Below, piece after piece: positions 51,888 through 59,649 of a DNA stretch of 64,000 nucleotides; positions within the stretch are counted from its first letter, which is position 1, and each line of letters opens with the position of its first letter. Where the stretch lies: positions 1-64,000 of the forward strand of contig NZ_LYPL01000011.1 in NCBI RefSeq assembly GCF_001662075.1. Direction: 5' to 3'. Made by a program: the position numbers and the translations under genes. Source of the stretch: Rhizobium bangladeshense. Lineage in GTDB: Bacteria > Pseudomonadota > Alphaproteobacteria > Rhizobiales > Rhizobiaceae. Under the pieces are notes generated by a model. That model saw nothing but the letters and a program-made list of their open reading frames with translations, did not search any database and was not told the DNA's origin.

Positions 51888-52802
51888 ATGATCGAACGCA
51901 CGCCGATATTCAACTTCATCTGCTACACGCTTCTGGCACTCGGCATGCTGATCGCGCTTCTGCCTTTCGTCATCGTCATCATCGCATCGACGCTCGATCT
52001 GGAGACGGTCAACCGCGTGCCGCTGCCGCTGACGCCGGGTTCGCATTTCTGGGAAAACGCTCGGGAGGCCTGGGTTCGCGCCGATCTCGGCACCAAACTG
52101 CTGCACAGCATCATCTTCGCCACGTCGGTCGCTGCCGGCAAGGTCATCCTTTCCGCCATGGCAGGCTTCTCGATCGTCTATTTCCGCTTCCGCGGACGGC
52201 ACCTGATTTTCTGGATCATCTTCATCACGCTGATGCTGCCGCTGGAAGTCCGCATCGTGCCGACCTATTCGATTGCGGCCAATGCGCTACAGCCGTTCCA
52301 AGCGATCCTCGATGTCACGGGCATCAGCTGGCTTGTCGCCCAGATCAGCGGGATCCAGATCAAGCTCGAATGGGGCCTGCTGAATTCCTATCCAGGTCTC
52401 GTCCTCCCGATGGTCGCTACCGCAACAGGCACCTTCCTCTATCGGCAGTTCTATCTGACGGTTCCCGATGAACTTGCCGAGGCCTCGAAAATGGATGGGT
52501 CAGGCCCGGTCCGGTTCTTCTGGGACATTCTGGTTCCGCTGTCGCGACCGAACATGATCGCACTGTTCACGATCATGTTCGTCTGGGCCTGGAACCAATA
52601 TCTCTGGCCGCTGCTGATCACCACCGATCCGAATTTCGGCATTGCGGTGACGCAGCTCAAAACCCTGATCCCGTCCGAATTCGGTCTGCCCGATTGGAAC
52701 GTCGCCATGGCGGGTACTCTAATCATCATGTCGCCGCCGCTGGTGCTCGTCATCCTGATGCAGCGCTGGTTCGTGCGCGGCCTTATCTCCACCGAGAAGT
52801 GA
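51888..52802 (+). CDS. ugpE: sn-Glycerol-3-phosphate ABC transporter permease
   Basis: A 304-residue six-helix permease, somewhat longer than E. coli UgpE (281) because of extra residues around 120-150 (TGISWLVAQISGIQIKLEWG). The docking loop EASKMDGSGPVRFFWDILVP and the AWNQYLWPLLIT block are present. It starts 10 nt after ugpA and forms the channel with it. Confidence 0.92.
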   Translation: MIERTPIFNFICYTLLALGMLIALLPFVIVIIASTLDLETVNRVPLPLTPGSHFWENAREAWVRADLGTKLLHSIIFATSVAAGKVILSAMAGFSIVYFRFRGRHLIFWIIFITLMLPLEVRIVPTYSIAANALQPFQAILDVTGISWLVAQISGIQIKLEWGLLNSYPGLVLPMVATATGTFLYRQFYLTVPDELAEASKMDGSGPVRFFWDILVPLSRPNMIALFTIMFVWAWNQYLWPLLITTDPNFGIAVTQLKTLIPSEFGLPDWNVAMAGTLIIMSPPLVLVILMQRWFVRGLISTEK

Positions 52803-52814
52803 AGGAACAGTCCT

Positions 52815-53924
52815 GTGGCACCGATCTCAATCCGTGATGTGAAGAAGAGCTACGGCAAACATCCCGTGGTTCACGGCGTCGATCTGGAGATTAAATCCGG
52901 TGAATTCGTTGTCATCCTCGGCCCTTCCGGCTGCGGCAAGTCCACGCTCTTACGCATGATCGCCGGCCTCGAGGAAATCAGCGGCGGTGAAATCGCCATT
53001 GACGGCCGCGTCGTCAACCAGCTGGAGCCGCGCGAGCGCGGCTGCGCCATGGTGTTCCAGAACTATGCGCTCTATCCGCATATGACCGTCGCCGAGAATA
53101 TCGGCTACGCCTTGAAAGTGGCCGGCGTCGCGAAGGCTGAGCGTCAGCGACGCATCAACGAGGTTGCCAGGGCGCTCAGCCTCGAACCCTTCCTCGACCG
53201 CCGTCCGGCCGCTCTTTCCGGCGGCCAGCGCCAGCGCGTCGCCATGGGCCGTGCGATGATCCGCGAGCCGAAAGTGTTCCTCTTCGACGAGCCGCTGTCG
53301 AACCTCGACGCCAAGCTGCGCATCGCGATGCGCGCCGAAATCCGCCGCCTGCACCGCCGACTCGGCGCCACCTCGATCTTCGTCACGCATGACCAGACGG
53401 AGGCGATGACGCTGGCCGACCGGCTGGTGGTGATGAACGGCGGCAGGGTCGAGCAGGTCGGCACGCCGGAAGAGGTCTATCATCATCCGGTCTCGCGCTT
53501 CGTCGCCGGTTTCGTCGGCACGCCGGCGATGAACCTGCTCGAAGGCACGATCAACGACGAGGGCGTCTTCGTCTACGATCAGAGCCGCAAGATCGCACTG
53601 CCGCGCGAACGCGCCTCGAACCTGAAGGGCAGGCGCGTCGTGCTCGGCATGCGCGCCGAGGCCGCCCGGCTGGTGGCGCCGGATGCGCCCGGCGCCTTGA
53701 TCGCGACGGCCGATTTCATTGAAGAGCTCGGCGCGAGCCGCGTCGTTCATGCCGATTTCGACGGGCTGCCTTTTGCCGTGGCGCTGACGGATGCCGTGAG
53801 CGTGAAATCGGGCGACCCGATCGGCATCGCGATCGACCACAATGCGATCCACCTCTATGCCGCCGATACCGGCCGGATCATCGAGAACCCTGCCATGAGC
53901 AGCGCCGGCGCCGTCCACGCCTGA
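52815..53924 (+). CDS. ugpC: sn-Glycerol-3-phosphate ABC transporter ATP-binding protein
   Basis: A 369-residue ATPase with Walker A GPSGCGKS, signature LSGGQRQR, Walker B VFLFDEP, the H-loop in FVTHDQTEAM and a C-terminal TOBE domain. The start is GTG with GAAGGA 7 nt upstream. It is last in ugpBAEC and converges with the cupin gene 21 nt away. Confidence 0.93.
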   Translation: MAPISIRDVKKSYGKHPVVHGVDLEIKSGEFVVILGPSGCGKSTLLRMIAGLEEISGGEIAIDGRVVNQLEPRERGCAMVFQNYALYPHMTVAENIGYALKVAGVAKAERQRRINEVARALSLEPFLDRRPAALSGGQRQRVAMGRAMIREPKVFLFDEPLSNLDAKLRIAMRAEIRRLHRRLGATSIFVTHDQTEAMTLADRLVVMNGGRVEQVGTPEEVYHHPVSRFVAGFVGTPAMNLLEGTINDEGVFVYDQSRKIALPRERASNLKGRRVVLGMRAEAARLVAPDAPGALIATADFIEELGASRVVHADFDGLPFAVALTDAVSVKSGDPIGIAIDHNAIHLYAADTGRIIENPAMSSAGAVHA

Positions 53925-53945
53925 CGAATTCATCGCCAGTCGGCG

Positions 53946-54419
53946 TCAGCGATGGATCGGATCGATCCAGGGGACGTCTTCCGGCTTCTCGACCGGCTCG
54001 ATATCGAGATTGACGACGATGGGCTCCTGGCCTGAGCGGACAAGTACGCATTCCAGCGTCTCGTCGCGGCTGGCGTTGATCTCCTGATGGGGCACGTAGG
54101 GCGGAACATAGATGAAATCGCCGGGGCCGGCCTCGGCGGTAAATTCCAGTTGCTCGCCCCAGCGCATGCGGGCCTTGCCCTTGACGACATAGATGATGCT
54201 TTCGAGATCGCCGTGGTGATGGGCGCCTGTCTTGGCATTGGCATGGATCGTCACCGTGCCGGCCCAGATCTTCTCGGCGCCGGCGCGCGCATTGTTGATC
54301 GCGGTTGCGCGGTTCATGCCCGGCGTCTGCGCCGTGTTGGGATCGAGCGAATTGCCGGGAATGACCTTGACGCCATGTTCCCGCCAGTCGATGTGAGAAT
54401 GCTCGTGGTCGCCGCTCAT
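53946..54419 (-). CDS. Single-domain cupin protein
   Basis: A 157-residue cupin. The first motif (GAHHHGDLESIIYVVKG) gives metal-ligand histidines and a glutamate; the second (GDFIYVPPYVPHQEIN) gives the last histidine. The N-terminus is His-rich (DHEHSHIDWREHG). GGAGGC precedes the ATG. The role is unknown; small cupins can be sugar-phosphate isomerases, dioxygenases or sensors. It is divergent to the CMD-family gene. Confidence 0.85.
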   Translation of the reverse strand: MSGDHEHSHIDWREHGVKVIPGNSLDPNTAQTPGMNRATAINNARAGAEKIWAGTVTIHANAKTGAHHHGDLESIIYVVKGKARMRWGEQLEFTAEAGPGDFIYVPPYVPHQEINASRDETLECVLVRSGQEPIVVNLDIEPVEKPEDVPWIDPIHR

Positions 54420-54511
54420 GCCTTGCCTCCGCCTTTGATATAAACAATCTAGGTGGGAGCGGCGCGGCGGCCAAGCGGATTATCTTCGTGCATCAGGAAA
54501 GAGTTCACCCG

Positions 54512-55048
54512 ATGAGCCACCTCCCGCAGATCGATTACGACACCGCTTCCCAAGAGGTTCGCGCGGCGTACGACGAGGAAATCAGGCTGCGCGGGCGCAT
54601 GACCAACATGAAGCGGACGCTCCTCCATTCGCCTGTCGCCCATCGCATCTATGCCAAGTGGTTTGCGCTGCGGGCCGAACTCGATCCTGTGATCAGCGAC
54701 CGGGAGATCTGGATCTTTTCGCATGCGATCTCGAAAGCGGCGAACTCGAAGATCGCCATCACCTTCTTTCGCCGGGCGCTGATCAACAAGGGTTTCGACC
54801 CCGATGCACTGGAGCTTTCCGAAGCGGAGGCCCTGCTTGACGCGTTCGGCAGGGCGATCGTCGCCGATTCCAACGCCGTTCCGGCTGAGCTCTGGGTGAA
54901 GCTCAAAGAACGCTACGATACCAAGGCGCTCGTCGATCTCGTCGCCTTCGCCGGCATCATGCTGGCGACCGCAGTGTTCAACAATGTCGTCGAGGTCGAT
55001 TTCGACCCCGAGCTTGAGGCCTTCGCAGAAGGCGCCGGCCCGGCCTAA
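54512..55048 (+). CDS. Carboxymuconolactone decarboxylase-family protein without CxxC
   Basis: A 178-residue all-helical protein of the CMD/AhpD-like superfamily (LPQIDYDTASQEVRAAYDE; MTNMKRTLLHSPVAHRIYAK). The usual CxxC or E-x11-CxxxH thiol motif is replaced by SKAANSKIAITFFRR, so peroxidase activity of the AhpD kind is unlikely. ATG 54512 with AGGAAAGAG is preferred to GTG 54488. No decarboxylase function can be claimed. Confidence 0.8.
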   Translation: MSHLPQIDYDTASQEVRAAYDEEIRLRGRMTNMKRTLLHSPVAHRIYAKWFALRAELDPVISDREIWIFSHAISKAANSKIAITFFRRALINKGFDPDALELSEAEALLDAFGRAIVADSNAVPAELWVKLKERYDTKALVDLVAFAGIMLATAVFNNVVEVDFDPELEAFAEGAGPA

Positions 55049-55095
55049 AGCGCGTCGCAATCCTTCGCTCCTCTCGCTTTACGTCGTTGTCTTAC

Positions 55096-55139
55096 GCATG
55101 TCGTTGCCGCAAAACCGCTGCACACTTTGCGGGACATGC
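55096..55139. repeat. Rhizobial intergenic hairpin repeat (REP-like)
   Basis: Two nested inverted pairs, GCATGTC/GACATGC and CCGCAAA/TTTGCGG, enclose ACCGCTGCACAC. The 44-bp unit and its left flank (AAAGCGCGTCGCAATCCTT) resemble an element I recall as frequent in Rhizobium and Agrobacterium intergenic regions. It lies just after a CMD-family gene and may also act as a terminator. Confidence 0.65.
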
Positions 55140-55140
55140 T

Positions 55141-55911
55141 TTAGCCGCCGAGCGAGACGATCGCGGCTTTCACTGCTTCAGCGCCGGACCGGGTCGGCCG
55201 GTATTCCAGGCCGACGGCGCCGTCATAGCCATTGGCGAATATCCAGTTGAGGCGGTGGGCGAGGTCGATGCCGCCGGCGCCCGGTTCGTTGCGGCCGGGA
55301 TGATCAGCGACATGAACGTGAAAGACGCGGTCGAGACGGCCCTCCAGCACCTCTTCGGTGCGTTCGTCCATCACGGCGGAATGGTAGATGTCGTAGACGA
55401 TGCCGATCTCGGGGCGGGCGACGTCATCGATGATGTCGAGGCCTTCGCGTGTTGACGCGAGGAAATAGCCGATATGGTCGATGCGGGTGTTGAGCGGCTC
55501 GACGCCGAGGCGCACGCCGCTGCCGGCGAGGACGTCGGCGCCGGCTTTCAGCGTTTCGGTGAGAGCCAGACGCTGCGCCTGCCGGGTGAAGCCGGGAAGA
55601 TCGTCTCCCGCCTGGGCGATCAGCACCGGCGCGCCGAGACGTCTGGCGACGGCAGCGGAGTCCACCAGGCCCTTCAGCCAAGTGTGCCGATTGGCGGGGT
55701 TGGTCAGCGCGATCATCGGTTCGGCAACGAGGCTGGTCACCGCAAGGCCGGTTTCATCAAGCGCCGCCTCGATCGCATCCAGGTCCTTGTCGCTCCAGCG
55801 CCAGAATTCGACCGCCGTCAGGCCGCCGGCATGGGCGCGGCGGATGCGGTCGGGAAAATGGTCGCCCGCTTCGGCAAACAGCCACTCTATGCAGGCCGAA
55901 TAACGTCGCAT
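55141..55911 (-). CDS. Hydroxypyruvate isomerase-family TIM-barrel protein
   Basis: A 256-residue xylose-isomerase-like barrel. Motifs include MRRYSACIEWLFAE and GGLTAVEFWRWSDKDL near the start, GVRLGVEPLNTRIDHIGYFL (metal Glu), VYDIYHSAVMDER (metal Asp-x-x-His) and VFHVHVADHPGRNEPG. It is of the Hyi/OtnI type, which isomerises hydroxypyruvate/tartronate semialdehyde or 2-oxo-tetronates. ATG 55911 has GGGAGGAA upstream. It is divergent to the SDR gene at 56041, which could reduce its product. Confidence 0.82.
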   Translation of the reverse strand: MRRYSACIEWLFAEAGDHFPDRIRRAHAGGLTAVEFWRWSDKDLDAIEAALDETGLAVTSLVAEPMIALTNPANRHTWLKGLVDSAAVARRLGAPVLIAQAGDDLPGFTRQAQRLALTETLKAGADVLAGSGVRLGVEPLNTRIDHIGYFLASTREGLDIIDDVARPEIGIVYDIYHSAVMDERTEEVLEGRLDRVFHVHVADHPGRNEPGAGGIDLAHRLNWIFANGYDGAVGLEYRPTRSGAEAVKAAIVSLGG

Positions 55912-56040
55912 GAAAATTCCTCCCGTGTGCGGGGCGCAGGCTGCGCGAGATCTGAGCCTGCCGCAAGGCTTGACGCCCGGATTCATTGGCGGAACACTCG
56001 CTAGATCGAGCCGGGCTCGCCGGCGCTGCAGGAGGAAGAT

Positions 56041-56829
56041 ATGGATCTGGGATTGAGGGGAAAGATCGCCGTCATAACCGGCGCATCGGTCGGCATCGGG
56101 CTGGCGATCGCCGAGGGGCTGGCAGCTGAGGGCACCGACCTCGTGCTGGCAGCCCGCGGCAGTGAGCGGCTCGAGGCGGAGGCCGCCCGTATTGCCGAGA
56201 AATACGGCGTCAGCGCCACCGCCGTTGTCGCCGACGTCGCGACGGTAGCGGGAACGGAGGCGATCATTGCGGCGGCTGCCGAAAAGGGCGGCGCCGATAT
56301 CCTCATCAACAATGCCGGAACCGGATCGAACGAGACGGTGATGGAGGCGCCGGACGAGAAATGGCAGGCCTATTGGGACCTGCATGTGATGGCCGCCGTG
56401 CGGCTTGCGCGCGGCATCGCGCCGCAGATGAAGAGACGCGGCGGTGGGGTCATCCTGCACAATGCCTCGATCTGCGCCGTTCAGCCGCTCTGGTACGAGC
56501 CGATCTACAATGTCAGCAAATCGGCGCTGATGATGTTTTCGAAGACGCTCTCGACCGAGCTCATCGAGGACAATATCCGCGTCAACTGCATCAATGCCGG
56601 CCTGATCCTGACGCCCGACTGGATCAAGACCGCCAAGCAGCTGACGGCCGAAACCGGCGGAAACTGGGAAGGGTATCTGCAGAGCGTCGCCAATGAGCAC
56701 GCCGCCTCCAAACGCTTCGGCACGCCGGAGGAGCTGGCGAATGTCTTCGTCTTCCTGAGCTCGGCGCGTGCGAGCTATTGCATCGGCTCCACCTATTTCG
56801 TTGACGGCGGCATGTTGAAGACGATCTGA
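56041..56829 (+). CDS. Short-chain dehydrogenase/reductase
   Basis: A 262-residue SDR with TGASVGIG at 13-20, NNAG at 90-93, Ser143, Tyr156 and Lys160. AARGSERL after strand 2 suggests NADP. The C-terminal half carries LILTPDWIKTAKQL, an insert seen in a subset of sugar-acid dehydrogenases. AGGAGGAAG lies 5 nt upstream. The substrate is unknown; it may act with the divergent isomerase-like gene. Confidence 0.86.
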   Translation: MDLGLRGKIAVITGASVGIGLAIAEGLAAEGTDLVLAARGSERLEAEAARIAEKYGVSATAVVADVATVAGTEAIIAAAAEKGGADILINNAGTGSNETVMEAPDEKWQAYWDLHVMAAVRLARGIAPQMKRRGGGVILHNASICAVQPLWYEPIYNVSKSALMMFSKTLSTELIEDNIRVNCINAGLILTPDWIKTAKQLTAETGGNWEGYLQSVANEHAASKRFGTPEELANVFVFLSSARASYCIGSTYFVDGGMLKTI

Positions 56830-56891
56830 TTGAAGCTGCCGCGAGCAGCGCCGCGGACAGGTTCTCTCGACTTTACCCGCGAAAACCGGAT

Positions 56892-56917
56892 GATCTTAGG
56901 CCGTTCGGCTTAAGATC
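56892..56917 (+). terminator. Hairpin downstream of the SDR gene
   Basis: GATCTTAGGCC/GGCTTAAGATC form an 11-bp stem with one G-U type pair and a GTTC loop, 62 nt after the SDR stop. No T run follows. It looks like part of a repeat family as well as a possible terminator. Confidence 0.5.
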
Positions 56918-56949
56918 TGAGTCCTGCCACTGCGGACGTTGTGGAGATA

Positions 56950-56966
56950 AGCTATAAATAATAGCT
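56950..56966. promoter_or_regulatory. Candidate operator upstream of the Rrf2 gene
   Basis: AGCTAT-AAATA-ATAGCT is a 17-bp dyad in an AT-rich stretch 82 nt before the rrf2-type start; an overlapping palindrome AATAGCTATT lies at 56960-56969. Rrf2 regulators often control themselves through such dyads. Confidence 0.45.
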
Positions 56967-57048
56967 ATTTTGTTGTATCTTCACGCTTTCGACGCTATTT
57001 GCCTGCTATTGGCGGGATAAATATTGCGTTTTCGACAGGACAAAGACA

Positions 57049-57513
57049 ATGCTGACGAAAAAGGGAAAGTACGGCTTGAAGGCATTGGTCGACCTGGCAC
57101 GGTTGCCGCCTGGCGAGACTGCCTTCATCAACGACGTCGCCGCCCGCAACAATATCCCGAAGAAGTTTCTCGATACGATCCTGCTGGAGCTGCGCAATGT
57201 CGGCATCCTGCGTTCGAAGAAGGGACCCGGCGGCGGCTATTCCCTGTCGCGGCCGGCTTCCGAAATCCGCATCGGTCATGTCATCCGCACGCTTGACGGG
57301 CCCTTAGCGCCGATCCGCTGCGCCAGCCGCACGGCCTATGAGGCCTGCGACGATTGCGCCGATCCGGAAACCTGTCAGGTGCGCCGTTCGATGACCGATG
57401 TTCGGGACGCGATCGCCGCCATCCTCGACAATATGACCCTCGAACAATTCGTTGCGGCCGGCGGCCATGTCGAGGGCGCCACGGAAGACTTTCCGATCTC
57501 TGCCGCCAGCTGA
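57049..57513 (+). CDS. Rrf2-family transcriptional regulator
   Basis: A 154-residue Rrf2 protein. The winged HTH is at 1-65 (KYGLKALVDLARL; IPKKFLDTILLELRNVGILR; KKGPGGGYSLSRP). Four cysteines, 91, 100, 103 and 109 (RCASRTAYEAC, DDCADPETC), could bind an iron-sulfur cluster or sense thiols, although the spacing differs from IscR (92-98-104). It is convergent with the SfnB-like gene, 54 nt away. A link to sulfur or redox control is likely by family but unproven. Confidence 0.87.
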   Translation: MLTKKGKYGLKALVDLARLPPGETAFINDVAARNNIPKKFLDTILLELRNVGILRSKKGPGGGYSLSRPASEIRIGHVIRTLDGPLAPIRCASRTAYEACDDCADPETCQVRRSMTDVRDAIAAILDNMTLEQFVAAGGHVEGATEDFPISAAS

Positions 57514-57567
57514 GATCTCTTCGTTTCCACATCGTCCCGCACAACGACGATGCCTTGTGGCAGTCAT

Positions 57568-58686
57568 TCAGGCCTGCTTCGACATATACTCGCCTGCGCT
57601 GGCCAGCAGCCTATCCCGTGGCAGCGAAAGCGCGTGAATGCGAGCATTGCGCCAATGGCGGTCGAGATTGAGCCCGATGCCGGCCGATGCCTGCCCTGCG
57701 TGTTCGAACAGCGCATTGGCGGCGGCGAGCGCCGTTTCGCCGGCTGTGATCGCGGCCGCCGAAGCGGAAAAATGCGCGTCCGCCATCGCCGCCTCCACGG
57801 GATTGACCTGGGCAAAGTCGAGTTTTCGGCCAGCCCGCTCCAAGGCCGCTGCCGCCGCTTCGATGCCGACGGCGTGTTTGCCGAGGTGAGAGAGGACGGC
57901 GGCGCGATCGCCGATCGCTGTCATCAGGTCGGCCCACGCGGCTCGCGCGATACCGAGGCTTACCCCGGCCTTGAGCAGCAGGCGGAGCGACATGCCGGTC
58001 GAATATCCAAGCGAAGACGCCGGCGCGATAGCAGCGGTATTGACATGGAGTGCGCCGGCGATCGTCGTTGCCGCTCCATTGGTGCGCTGGCCGAAGCCGT
58101 CCCAATCATCGACCACCTGCAGGTCTTCATCGTTGCCTGTGAGGTAGAGAGTCGCCGGGCGGTCGGGAGGAAGTGTGAGGGCGGCGGCGATCCAGTCGGC
58201 ATAGAGGATACCGGCGGCCTGCCGAGTGCGGCCGCTGAGGCGATAGCCCGGGCCTTCGTCCGTTACCTCGCATCCCTCGGCGAAAGTGGCGGACGCGAAG
58301 CGGTCGCCGAGCAGCGCACGGGCAAACAGCGAGGCCTTAAGCTCCTCTCCGGCCTGAACGCGGAGTGTTTCCAGCGCGGAAAAATGATTTTCCAGAGTCT
58401 CGCCGATCGAGGCATCGGCCTCGGCGATTATTGCAACGATTTCGGCAAGCAGGGCATTCGGCACGTCGAGCCCTTCATGGTCGGGCGGAACAGTGATTGC
58501 GGTCAGCCCCGATATCGACAGCGCGTCGAGCTCGGCAAACGGCAGAATGCGGTTGATATCGCGTTCGCTCGCCTCGCGTCGGAAGGCGGTGGCGAGGTCA
58601 CGGGCCGTGGATATGGCCGCCTCTTCGCTCTCGATGCGCTGCGCTGGCGGTCTTACGCGGTCACGAAACTGCGATACGGTTCCCAT
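57568..58686 (-). CDS. Acyl-CoA dehydrogenase-like flavoprotein, SfnB/DszC type
   Basis: A 372-residue acyl-CoA-dehydrogenase-fold protein. The pattern (ITVPPDHEGLDVPNALLAEI; ADASIGETLENHFSALETLR; VVDDWDGFGQRTNGAATTI) resembles SfnB and DszC, FMN-dependent monooxygenases or oxidoreductases used in organosulfur breakdown, and lacks the catalytic Glu region of true acyl-CoA dehydrogenases. A palindrome, TTTTCTAGAAAA, lies 64 nt before its start (58750-58761). Function in sulfur scavenging is inferred from the family. Confidence 0.78.
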   Translation of the reverse strand: MGTVSQFRDRVRPPAQRIESEEAAISTARDLATAFRREASERDINRILPFAELDALSISGLTAITVPPDHEGLDVPNALLAEIVAIIAEADASIGETLENHFSALETLRVQAGEELKASLFARALLGDRFASATFAEGCEVTDEGPGYRLSGRTRQAAGILYADWIAAALTLPPDRPATLYLTGNDEDLQVVDDWDGFGQRTNGAATTIAGALHVNTAAIAPASSLGYSTGMSLRLLLKAGVSLGIARAAWADLMTAIGDRAAVLSHLGKHAVGIEAAAAALERAGRKLDFAQVNPVEAAMADAHFSASAAAITAGETALAAANALFEHAGQASAGIGLNLDRHWRNARIHALSLPRDRLLASAGEYMSKQA

Positions 58687-58749
58687 CGATCACTCTTTCC
58701 TCGACGGATAACAGGAGTGAGGGATTTCGCTCCGGATGATAAGAACGGA

Positions 58750-58761
58750 TTTTCTAGAAAA
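58750..58761. promoter_or_regulatory. 12-bp palindrome in the SfnB/phosphatase divergent region
   Basis: TTTTCTAGAAAA is a perfect palindrome in the 162-bp gap between two divergent genes. It may be a regulator site; no regulator is assigned. Confidence 0.35.
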
Positions 58762-58848
58762 AACCGATGCTTCGAATTTTCTAACCAGCTTGATCGCCTT
58801 GCCCTCGACGCTACTTATGGTTAACCGGGGCTTCCTTGATTGAGAAAC

Positions 58849-59628
58849 ATGATGAGCGACTCTCTTGCTCGCCGCAGCGAGGTTTCGAAAATGGCACGCG
58901 AGCCGAGACCGCGTCCGGCGCTGGATATCGCTGATATTCCAACCTATGCCATCGGCGACATTCACGGCCGGTGCGATCTGCTCGTGAAGGCCGAACAGGC
59001 TATCCTGCGCGATGCGGCACGGCTGCCCGGGCGCAAGCTGATCGTGACGCTCGGCGACTATATCGACCGCGGCCCGGAATCGGCGCAGGTCATCGCCCAC
59101 CTCATGGAGCCGCCGCCGGAAGATTTCGATCGGATCTGCCTTGCCGGCAACCACGAGATCGCCATGCTCGATTATATCGACGGCTGGCTTTCCTATGACG
59201 ACTGGATGCGGATGGGATCGGCGCACTCGCTGAAATCCTATGGGCTCGATCCGGAACACCTGCCGCTGGTTTTCCCCTCCGGCGCACAGCTCGACGCCTT
59301 CCTCCGTCATTCGCTGCCGCATACGCATATAGATTTCATGCGGGCGATGCCGATCATGCTGGACACGCCGAGCGTATTGTTCGTCCATGCCGGCATCGAT
59401 CCGGCGCGGCCAATCGCGGCGCAAACCGACGAGGATCTGGTGCTCATCCGCCACCGATTTCTCGAAAGCAGGATCCCTTTGCCGAAACTCGTCGTCCATG
59501 GTCATACGCCGAACGACGAGCCGGAGGTTCGCGCGAGGCGGCTCAATCTCGATACGCGCGCCTATCGCAGCGGCAGGCTGACCGTCGCCCGTCTGTGGCA
59601 GGGCCAAGTGCATCTGTTTTCCACCTGA
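58849..59628 (+). CDS. Serine/threonine-type metallophosphoesterase
   Basis: A 259-residue calcineurin-like phosphatase. The five motifs are present: AIGDIHGRCDLL, TLGDYIDRGPES, CLAGNHEIAML, LFVHAGIDPARP and VVHGHTPNDEP. The family includes PrpA/B-type protein phosphatases and ApaH-like enzymes. The start is uncertain between ATG 58849 and 58852; ribosome sites are weak. Its partner and target are unknown. Confidence 0.87.
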   Translation: MMSDSLARRSEVSKMAREPRPRPALDIADIPTYAIGDIHGRCDLLVKAEQAILRDAARLPGRKLIVTLGDYIDRGPESAQVIAHLMEPPPEDFDRICLAGNHEIAMLDYIDGWLSYDDWMRMGSAHSLKSYGLDPEHLPLVFPSGAQLDAFLRHSLPHTHIDFMRAMPIMLDTPSVLFVHAGIDPARPIAAQTDEDLVLIRHRFLESRIPLPKLVVHGHTPNDEPEVRARRLNLDTRAYRSGRLTVARLWQGQVHLFST

Positions 59629-59649
59629 CAGGCATTGTCACTGGAGTGA

